Shown here piece by piece: positions 1-5,152 of a stretch of 6,820 nt of DNA (position 1 is the stretch's first letter; each line of letters starts with the position of its first letter). This DNA comes from Pseudomonadota bacterium (GTDB lineage: Bacteria > Pseudomonadota > Alphaproteobacteria > Acetobacterales > Acetobacteraceae). The stretch covers positions 1 to 6,820 of the forward strand of contig JAFADX010000304.1 in assembly GCA_023424475.1 (NCBI GenBank), given 5' to 3'. Position numbers and translations under genes: made by a program. The notes beneath the pieces were generated by a model that saw only the letters and a program-made list of their open reading frames with translations, had not been told where the DNA came from and made no database searches.

Positions 1-8
1 GGTGCGGG

Positions 9-35
9 CCGGTGCCGTCTGATCGAAAAGAGCTC
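9..35 (-). repeat. Degenerate intergenic repeat, copy 1
   Basis: Read on the minus strand from 35 to 9, it matches copy 3 at 20 of 27 positions and copy 2 at 20 of 27, without gaps. It lies upstream of the solute-binding protein gene and points away from it. The palindrome AGAGCTCT (29-36) overlaps its start. The rest of 1-69 holds only the ribosome binding site GGAG (58-61); no promoter is evident. Confidence 0.45.
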
Positions 36-69
36 TGACGCCCTGCAACAATCCCGTGGAGCCCACGTC

Positions 70-1572
70 ATGCGTCGCCTTGCCGCCCTGCTGATGATGT
101 CGTGCCTCGCGCTGCCGGCATCCGCGCAGCACCTGCGCATCGGCTTGAACTCCGACCCGGATGTGCTTGATCCGACCCTGTCGCGCACCGTCGCCGGCCG
201 CCAGGTCTTCGCGGCCATGTGCGACAAGCTCGTCGACATCAACGAGCGGCTCGAGATCGTGCCGCAGCTCGCCACCGCCTGGCGCTGGACCGATGACGGC
301 AAGGCGCTGGTCCTCACCCTGCGCGAGGGCGTCCGCTTCCAGGACGGCGAGCCCCTGACCGGCGAGGCCGCCGCGATCGGCCTGCGCCGTCACCTCGAGA
401 CCCAGGGATCGACCCGCCGGCCCGAGATGGGGCCGGTGCGGGAGGTCGTCGCGACCGGCCCCCGCGAGGTCACCATCCGCCTGTCCCAGCCCTTCGCCCC
501 GCTGCTGGCCGCGCTGGCGGATCGCGCGGGCATGCTGGTCTCGCCACGCCAGGCGACGGTCACCGGCGCCGACTTCCAGCGCCAGCCCGCCTGCGCGGGG
601 CCCTTCCGCCTGACGCAGCGCGTGGCGCAGGACCGCATGGAACTCGAACGCTTCGATGGCTACTGGGACCGCGCCAATATCCATGTCGAGCGCATCACCT
701 ATCGCCCCATCCCCGATGCGACGGTGCGCACGGCGAACCTGCGTGCCGGGGCGCTCGACATCATCGAGCGCGTCAGCCCGTCGGACGTCGCGGAGCTGCG
801 GCGCGACCAGCGCGTGCGCGTGGTGCAGGCACCCTCGCTCGCGACCTTCTACCTCGCGATCAATGTCGCGAACGGCGCGCGGTCGCAGACGCCGCTCGGC
901 CAGGATCCGCGGGTGCGGGAGGCACTGGAACTCGCCATCGACCGCCAGGCGCTGGTGAACGTCGCCTTCGAGGGTCTCTGGGTGCCCGCGAACCAGGCCG
1001 TGCCGCCGAGCCATCCCTTCTATGCGCGCTCGGTGCCGATGCCGGCGCGCGATGTCGCGCGCGCCCGCGCCCTGCTGCGCGCCGCCGGACACGACCGCGT
1101 GAAGGTGAAGCTGTCGGTGCCCAACACCACCGACTACCTCCAGGCCTCCGAGGTGATCCAGGCCATGGCCGCCGAAGCGGGCATCGACATCGAGATCCAG
1201 GTGATCGAGACCGCCACGCTGCTGCGCCAATGGACCGCCGGCGACTTCGAGGCGCTGATCATCCAGTGGTCCGGCCGCGTGGACCTCGATGGCAACCTCT
1301 ACGGCTTCTACGCCTGCGGCGTGCCGCTCAACGGCGGTCACTACTGCAGCCGGGAAGTCGATGCCGCGCTGACCGAGGCGCGCCGCAGCGTCGATCCTGC
1401 CGTCCGTGCCGCCGCCTATGGTCGTGCGGCGCGGATCTACCTGGCGGACCGGCCCTACATCAACCTCTGGCAGCCGCTGGTGCTGCACGGCGTCGGCGCG
1501 TCGATCCAGGGCTTGCGCCCGGTGCCGGACGGCCTCATCCGTGTGCAGGGCCTTCAGGGCGCGAGGGGATGA
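70..1572 (+). CDS. ABC transporter substrate-binding protein, family 5 (peptide/nickel/Opp-Dpp type)
   Basis: A 500-residue extracytoplasmic solute-binding protein that should capture a ligand in the periplasm and deliver it to a Dpp/Opp-type ABC permease. The N-terminus is a clear Sec signal peptide: MRR, a hydrophobic core, then ASA before Gln20, so cleavage after residue 19 is likely. Cys12 is not in a convincing lipobox. The family-5 hallmarks follow: a core at about 63-96 (IVPQLATAW, then WTDDGKAL, LREGVRF and DGEPL) and a second block at about 177-199 (GPFRL, then LERFDGYW). Length is normal for the family (about 500-540). GGAG at 58-61, 8 bases before the ATG, supports the start. No permease or ATPase gene is in the window, so it is either an orphan receptor or the edge of a cluster to the left. 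Family assignment is firm. The ligand is unknown; this family binds peptides, nickel, glutathione, opines and other solutes, so 'peptide' should not be assumed. Confidence 0.93.
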   Translation: MRRLAALLMMSCLALPASAQHLRIGLNSDPDVLDPTLSRTVAGRQVFAAMCDKLVDINERLEIVPQLATAWRWTDDGKALVLTLREGVRFQDGEPLTGEAAAIGLRRHLETQGSTRRPEMGPVREVVATGPREVTIRLSQPFAPLLAALADRAGMLVSPRQATVTGADFQRQPACAGPFRLTQRVAQDRMELERFDGYWDRANIHVERITYRPIPDATVRTANLRAGALDIIERVSPSDVAELRRDQRVRVVQAPSLATFYLAINVANGARSQTPLGQDPRVREALELAIDRQALVNVAFEGLWVPANQAVPPSHPFYARSVPMPARDVARARALLRAAGHDRVKVKLSVPNTTDYLQASEVIQAMAAEAGIDIEIQVIETATLLRQWTAGDFEALIIQWSGRVDLDGNLYGFYACGVPLNGGHYCSREVDAALTEARRSVDPAVRAAAYGRAARIYLADRPYINLWQPLVLHGVGASIQGLRPVPDGLIRVQGLQGARG

Positions 1573-1579
1573 AGCGGAC

Positions 1580-2563
1580 ATGACGGAAACGATGCGCGCG
1601 GCTGTCGTCACGCCGGAAGGCGTGCGGGTGCAGGAGATGCCCCGCCCGGCGCCCGGACCGGAGGACGTGCTGGTCCGTGTCCGGGCCGCGACGCTGAACC
1701 GCGCCGATCTCGGCGTCGCCGCGGGCGGGTCCCACGGTGCGATAGGCGGGCCGGGGACCATCCTCGGCCTCGACTTCGCCGGCGAGGTCGCCGCGGTCGG
1801 CAGCGCGGTGACGGGCGTGAAGCCGGGCGACCGCGTCACCGCCTCGGGTGCCGGCGGCTACGCCGAATACGCCGTCGCGGACGCCGCGCGGGTGATGCCG
1901 GTGCCGGACCGCAACCTCTCCTGGGAGGAAGCGGCGACGCTGCCGGTCGCGCTCGCCACCATGCATGATGCGATCGTGGTGAACGGCCGGCTCGCCAAGG
2001 GCGAAAGCGTGATGATCCTCGGCGCCTCCTCGGGCGTCGGCATCATGGGTATGCAGATCGCGAAGTTCATGGGGGCCGCCTTCGTCGTCGGCACCTCGAC
2101 CGACGCGGCGCGGCGTGCGCGGCTGGCCGGGTTCGGCGCCGATCTCGCCGTGGATACCAGGGACGCCGGCTGGGCGGACGCGGTGCTGGCGGCGACCGGC
2201 GGCAAGGGCGTCGATCTCGTCGTGGACCAGATCAGCGCGGCGACGATCAACGCGGCGATGCGCTGCACCGCGATCCTGGGGCGCATCGTCAATGTGGGGC
2301 GTCTCGGCGGCATGAAGGGCGAATTCGACTTCGACACCCACGCCACGCGCCGCATTTCCTACATCGGCGTCACGCACCGCACGCGCTCGCGCGAGGAGAT
2401 CCGCGCCGAATACGCGGCGATGCGCCGCGACCTCTGGGCCGCGGTCGAGGCCGGCCGCTTCTCCATCCCCATCGACAAGGTCTTCCCGCTGGCCGAGGTC
2501 ACGGAGGCCCTGGCCCACATGAAGGCCAACCGGCATTTCGGGAAGATCGTCCTCGCGGTCTGA
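1580..2563 (+). CDS. Zinc-free medium-chain dehydrogenase/reductase (NADPH:quinone reductase-like)
   Basis: A 327-residue MDR-superfamily oxidoreductase, probably cytoplasmic and NADPH-dependent. The N-terminal GroES-like domain begins MRAAVV and carries NRADL (40-44) and GLDFAGEVAAVG (63-74). The Rossmann domain has the nucleotide loop GASSGVGIMG at 148-157. Catalytic and structural zinc-binding cysteines are absent, which places it with quinone oxidoreductase/enoyl-reductase-like members rather than alcohol dehydrogenases. The C-terminal ending FGKIVLAV is typical of the family. The ATG at 1580 is only 7 bases after the stop of the solute-binding protein gene, so the two are probably cotranscribed. 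The Shine-Dalgarno is poor: GAGGGG at 1563-1568 is rather distant. An internal ATG at 1592 (MRAAVV) is a possible alternative start. The substrate (quinone, enone or enoyl thioester) cannot be read from the sequence. Confidence 0.92.
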   Translation: MTETMRAAVVTPEGVRVQEMPRPAPGPEDVLVRVRAATLNRADLGVAAGGSHGAIGGPGTILGLDFAGEVAAVGSAVTGVKPGDRVTASGAGGYAEYAVADAARVMPVPDRNLSWEEAATLPVALATMHDAIVVNGRLAKGESVMILGASSGVGIMGMQIAKFMGAAFVVGTSTDAARRARLAGFGADLAVDTRDAGWADAVLAATGGKGVDLVVDQISAATINAAMRCTAILGRIVNVGRLGGMKGEFDFDTHATRRISYIGVTHRTRSREEIRAEYAAMRRDLWAAVEAGRFSIPIDKVFPLAEVTEALAHMKANRHFGKIVLAV

Positions 2564-2592
2564 TACGGGCGGCGCTGCGCGCCGACCGTATC
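2562..2592. other. Strong imperfect hairpin at the end of the MDR gene
   Basis: GATACGG (2562-2568) pairs with CCGTATC (2586-2592). Inside it GGCGC (2571-2575) pairs with GCGCC (2579-2583) around a TGC loop. The arms are joined by one C-G pair and one G-A mismatch, giving 13 of 14 possible pairs. It overlaps the last two bases of the MDR stop codon. No T-tract follows on either strand, so it is not a classical intrinsic terminator; it could still protect 3' ends or slow RNA polymerase between the convergent genes. Confidence 0.6.
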
Positions 2593-2640
2593 GCGCGCAG
2601 GGTTGGCGTGGCGGCTGCGCGCAAAACAAGGGAGATACGG
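2586..2640. other. Alternative hairpin sharing an arm with the preceding one
   Basis: CCGTATC (2586-2592) can also pair with a second GATACGG at 2634-2640. Directly inside lies a perfect 8-bp stem, GCGCGCAG (2593-2600) with CTGCGCGC (2615-2622), around a 14-base loop. An 11-base A-rich bulge (2623-2633) separates the two stems on the right side. Because 2586-2592 cannot pair left and right at once, this full structure and the hairpin at 2562-2592 are mutually exclusive. The 8-bp inner stem can form in either case. Function is unknown. Confidence 0.5.
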
Positions 2641-2650
2641 GCAGCGCAGG

Positions 2651-2679
2651 CTGGTGCCGCCTGATCGAAGGATGCCCTA
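2651..2679 (-). repeat. Degenerate intergenic repeat, copy 2
   Basis: Read on the minus strand, this sequence starts at the TAG stop of the Pht5-like gene and continues into the convergent gap. It matches copy 3 (6782-6810) at 21 of 29 positions without gaps and copy 1 (9-35) at 20 of 27. The conserved core is CGATC, any base, G, any base, CGG, any base, ACC. Both copies 2 and 3 begin at a TAG stop codon. Confidence 0.5.
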
Positions 2680-3477
2680 GGACCAGACCTGCTCCGGCGT
2701 CAGGACCCGCGCCATCAGCCCCTGCGCCACGCACCAGCGCATGGCGAGCGCAATGGCCAGCTCCAGCGCCTCGCGCGTCGTCGTCGCACCGTCGAACATC
2801 CGCAGAAGTTCGGCGACCAGCGCGGGATCCTGTGCAAGCTCCGACTTCACGACGACCAGATGGTTCACCGGCTCGAAGCCATGGCGCGCCCGGAAATCGC
2901 GCCCTGCGGCGGCGGCGTCGGGGAACACCGTCCGCAACCCGTCGGGCAGTTCGGTGCCGAAGATGGCCGCGTCCAGCGCGCCGTCCTGCAGCATGGCCGT
3001 CATGTCCGACCCGGCCGGCGCCCGCGTGCAGAAGGGCGGATCGCGGAAGGTCGGGACATGGGCATCCTCGAAGGTGGTCCAGGCGATCGCCTCGGGCGCC
3101 ACCCCATGGGCCTCCTGCAGCACGCCCCGCAGCCACATGCCCGTGGTCTGGCTGTAGGCGCGCACGCCGACGCGCCTGCCCGCCAGGTCCGCCGGCCCCC
3201 GGATGGGCGAATCCGCCCGGCAGAGCATCGCCCCTTCCTGGAAGCGCCGCACCAGCACTACCGGCAGCAGGGTGATCGGGATGCCTGCCTCCTTCGCCAT
3301 CAGGAAGGTGGCGATCGCCATTTCGCTGACGTCGTAGCGGCCTTCCCGCACCATCGGCGCGAAGGCCTTGCTGATCGGCTTCATCGCGACGCGTTCGAGG
3401 CGCACCGACGGGCTCTCGGGCAGCGACGCCGTCTGCGGGTAGTCGCCCAGCGCCGCAGTCAGCACGCGCTGCGTCAT
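2677..3477 (-). CDS. 4,5-dihydroxyphthalate decarboxylase (Pht5)-like / NMT1-like protein
   Basis: A 266-residue protein with the periplasmic-binding-protein-II-like fold of the Pht5/NMT1 group. Recognisable blocks are LTAALGDYPQT (6-16), KPISKAFAPMVREGRYDVSE (33-52), LLPVVLVRRFQEGAMLC (70-86), DLAGRRVGVRAYSQTTGMW (97-115), TTFEDAH (134-140) and the RDPP, RAPAG, DGALDAAIFG series (145-174). Pht5-type enzymes decarboxylate 4,5-dihydroxyphthalate to protocatechuate; relatives with export signals are transport receptors. This protein has no signal peptide, which favours a cytoplasmic enzyme. At 266 residues it is shorter than the 320-330 I expect for Pht5, with the shortfall apparently in the C-terminal half and around residues 20-30. 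It is the last gene of the minus-strand unit. Its ATG overlaps the TGA of the alpha/beta hydrolase gene by 4 bp (ATGA, 3474-3477), and GGAGGT at 3489-3484 stands 6 bases upstream. Family fairly sure; activity uncertain. Confidence 0.8.
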   Translation of the reverse strand: MTQRVLTAALGDYPQTASLPESPSVRLERVAMKPISKAFAPMVREGRYDVSEMAIATFLMAKEAGIPITLLPVVLVRRFQEGAMLCRADSPIRGPADLAGRRVGVRAYSQTTGMWLRGVLQEAHGVAPEAIAWTTFEDAHVPTFRDPPFCTRAPAGSDMTAMLQDGALDAAIFGTELPDGLRTVFPDAAAAGRDFRARHGFEPVNHLVVVKSELAQDPALVAELLRMFDGATTTREALELAIALAMRWCVAQGLMARVLTPEQVWS

Positions 3478-4310
3478 GCGTCCACCTCCGCGAAGAAGGC
3501 ATCGACCTTCGCGTTGAAGGCGGCGGCGTGCTCGAAATGGCCCGAATGTCCCGCCCTGGGCAGCGGGCTGACGCGCGCGCCAGGGATCGCCGGCGCCATC
3601 GCCGCCGGCGCGAAGGGCGGGATGACGATGTCCTCCTCGCAGGGCACGAACATCAGGGGAGTCCGCGCCGCGGCGAAGTCCTCCGGCGGGCGGCGGCGCG
3701 CCGCGTGCAGCCTGCCGCGCACCGCCTCCCGGTCGAAGCCCTGGGTCAGCCCGTTGATGTGGTTGTAGATCTGGTGCAGCGCGGGCTGTTCCTCGGCCAT
3801 CCGGGCGCCGGTGGCCGGCAGGATGTTGCGCCCCAGCAGGTCCGAGCGGGCCTCGGCGCTCTCCTTGGCCCAGGTCGCGAGGCGGGCACGCTCCGGCTCG
3901 CGCATCTGCCGCGGGTCGAGGGTGCCGGTCGTCGCCGCCAGCACCAGCGCCTTCACCCGCCCCGGCCGCAGCAGCGCGTATTCGACGCCGCTCCAGCCGC
4001 CCATGGACTGACAGACCATGCGGATGTCGCCGAGCCTGAGTTCATCGACGAGCGCCGCGACATCCCCCGCATATTGCGCCGGGTCGGGCCCCGCCTCCGG
4101 TGCCGTCGAGGGGAAGAAGCCGCGGTGGGAGAAAGCGACGCAGGTATAGCGCGGCGCGAAATGCGCCACCTGCTGCCACCAGGAGAACAGGCATCCGCCG
4201 AGCCCGTGGGCGAAGACGATGGCGGGGCCCTGGCCGGTCACCTCGTAGCGGATGCGCGCATCGGGACGCTCGATCCAGCCGGCACGGCGCGGCGGGGCGG
4301 AGAAGCTCAT
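3474..4310 (-). CDS. Alpha/beta hydrolase (possible lactonase or esterase)
   Basis: A 278-residue alpha/beta-hydrolase-fold enzyme, probably cytoplasmic. The oxyanion-hole motif HGLGG is at 35-39. The nucleophile elbow is C-Q-S-M-G-G at 100-105 with Ser102, so the first glycine of the usual GxSxG is a cysteine. The acid is probably Asp227 (FVPCEED) and the base His255 (PRAGHSGHFE). The cap region at about 130-210 is rich in Arg and Ala. Overall it resembles the family that includes 3-oxoadipate enol-lactonase and meta-cleavage hydrolases, but the substrate cannot be named. The start at 4310 is chosen because GGAGAG (4322-4317) sits 6 bases upstream and the ATG overlaps the TGA of the PIG-L gene as ATGA (4307-4310). 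The open frame extends to 4526, but that part lies inside the upstream gene and has no family similarity. Middle gene of a coupled three-gene unit. Confidence 0.92.
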   Translation of the reverse strand: MSFSAPPRRAGWIERPDARIRYEVTGQGPAIVFAHGLGGCLFSWWQQVAHFAPRYTCVAFSHRGFFPSTAPEAGPDPAQYAGDVAALVDELRLGDIRMVCQSMGGWSGVEYALLRPGRVKALVLAATTGTLDPRQMREPERARLATWAKESAEARSDLLGRNILPATGARMAEEQPALHQIYNHINGLTQGFDREAVRGRLHAARRRPPEDFAAARTPLMFVPCEEDIVIPPFAPAAMAPAIPGARVSPLPRAGHSGHFEHAAAFNAKVDAFFAEVDA

Positions 4311-5023
4311 GCGAGGCTCTCCACGACATGCGGGAAGACGGACTGATAGCCTTCGCCCCAGGTGATCTTCTTGTCGCTGTTGCGTGCCGCCTGCGCGCCG
4401 CGCTGCTGGGCGACGCGGGTATAGTATTCCCAGAGGTGCTCCTGCCCCGCCATGCACTCGATCGCGGCCCTCTTCTTCGGCCAGACGCTGCCGATGTCGA
4501 GCAGCATGTCGGGCTTCCAGTTGCACTGCTCGGGCTGGTGCGGCTCGAACAGGAAGACCGGCGGGGCGCCGAGCACCGGGACCCCCGGCTCATGCCCGTG
4601 GGCCTGGGCGATGACGCGGGCGTGCTGGGCGAATTCCGTCGTCATCGGATGATCGAAATTGTAGGGGTCCTGCCTGGAGTGGGTCAGGACGAAGGCAGGC
4701 CGGATGGCGCGGTAGAGTGCCGCGAGCCTGAACAGCGCCGCCTGGTCGAGCACCATCGGATAGTCGCCGAGGTCCCAGAACTGCAGGTCGTGCACGCCGA
4801 GGGCCGCCGCCGCGCGCTCCGCCTCCCCCTTGCGGTCCTGCTTCACGCGGTCGAGCGTCATGCCCTTCTGGCGCCAGAGCTTCGCGCTCTCGCCCCTCTC
4901 GCCGTACGAGAGGCAGACCACGGTGACCTCGAACCCCTTCTCCGCATGCAGGGCGATGGCGCCGCCGGCGCGCCAGACGAAGTCAGCCGAATGCGCGCTT
5001 ACCACCAGGGCCGTTCCGGACAT
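4307..5023 (-). CDS. galB: PIG-L-fold protein, probable 4-oxalomesaconate hydratase (GalB-like)
   Basis: A 238-residue member of the PIG-L/LmbE zinc fold. In the deacetylases the N-terminal motif is AHPDDE; here it is A-H-S-A-D-F (10-15). The presumed zinc ligands His11 and Asp14 are kept, with His125 (YNFDHP) as the likely third, but the position of the deacetylase general base is Ala13. That and the overall pattern (SAHSADFVWRAGG, CLSYGERGESAKLW, EPHQPEQC, CMAGQEHLWEYYTRVA, QSVFPHV) agree with my recollection of Pseudomonas putida GalB. GalB hydrates 4-oxalomesaconate (4-carboxy-2-hydroxymuconate) in the gallate and protocatechuate 4,5-cleavage pathways. Glu45 and His162 are candidate acid/base residues by analogy with GalB. 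It is the first gene of the minus-strand unit and overlaps the next by ATGA. A PIG-L deacetylase of other function is the alternative; I consider it less likely. Confidence 0.8.
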   Translation of the reverse strand: MSGTALVVSAHSADFVWRAGGAIALHAEKGFEVTVVCLSYGERGESAKLWRQKGMTLDRVKQDRKGEAERAAAALGVHDLQFWDLGDYPMVLDQAALFRLAALYRAIRPAFVLTHSRQDPYNFDHPMTTEFAQHARVIAQAHGHEPGVPVLGAPPVFLFEPHQPEQCNWKPDMLLDIGSVWPKKRAAIECMAGQEHLWEYYTRVAQQRGAQAARNSDKKITWGEGYQSVFPHVVESLA

Positions 5024-5152
5024 GCCGTTCCTCCGCAAGATCGATCGGTCGGTGAAGCATGGCCCAGGACGCCGGGGCTGTCGCGGTCTGGCGGGAAAGC
5101 CGCCGCGCGCCTAGGGTAGCCCTTTCCTGTCACAGTGAGAGTCGCGCCCCAG
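5024..5152. promoter_or_regulatory. Divergent intergenic region between the galB-like unit and the GMC gene
   Basis: This 129-bp gap must hold promoters for both directions, given the gene orientations. I could not identify convincing -35/-10 pairs. Short symmetric elements are GATCGATC (5039-5046), a 5-bp hairpin GGCGG/CCGCC with loop GAAAG (5090-5104), and TCACAGTGA (5130-5138), a 4+4 inverted repeat around one base. The last could be an operator half-site pair, but it is too short to stand alone. No regulator gene lies beside it in this window. Confidence 0.45.
5029..5034 (-). promoter_or_regulatory. Ribosome binding site that fixes the galB-like start
   Basis: GGAGGA on the minus strand, 5 bases before the ATG at 5023. 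It decides the start: an in-frame TTG at 5038 lies upstream of this site and would put it inside the coding sequence, so the ATG is preferred. Confidence 0.8.

Noticed and set aside
1406..1579. Upstream extension of the MDR gene to an earlier start
   Set aside because: The extra residues lie inside the solute-binding protein gene, are Arg/Ser-rich and do not resemble any MDR N-terminus; MTETMRAAVV from 1580 does.
1535..3502. A 655-codon open frame on the minus strand across the MDR and Pht5-like genes
   Set aside because: It is antisense to the MDR gene and out of frame with the Pht5-like gene, with Arg/Gly/Ala-rich low-complexity translation typical of GC-rich shadow frames and no family motif.
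4311..4526. N-terminal extension of the alpha/beta hydrolase
   Set aside because: It overlaps the galB-like gene in another frame; the ATG at 4310 has a ribosome binding site and an ATGA coupling.
5024..5038. TTG start at 5038 for the galB-like gene
   Set aside because: It would place the GGAGGA ribosome binding site (5034-5029) inside the coding sequence; the ATG at 5023 is correctly spaced from it.
5135..5152. GTG start for the GMC gene
   Set aside because: No better ribosome binding site precedes it, and the added residues are not part of the flavoprotein fold. It cannot be fully excluded.
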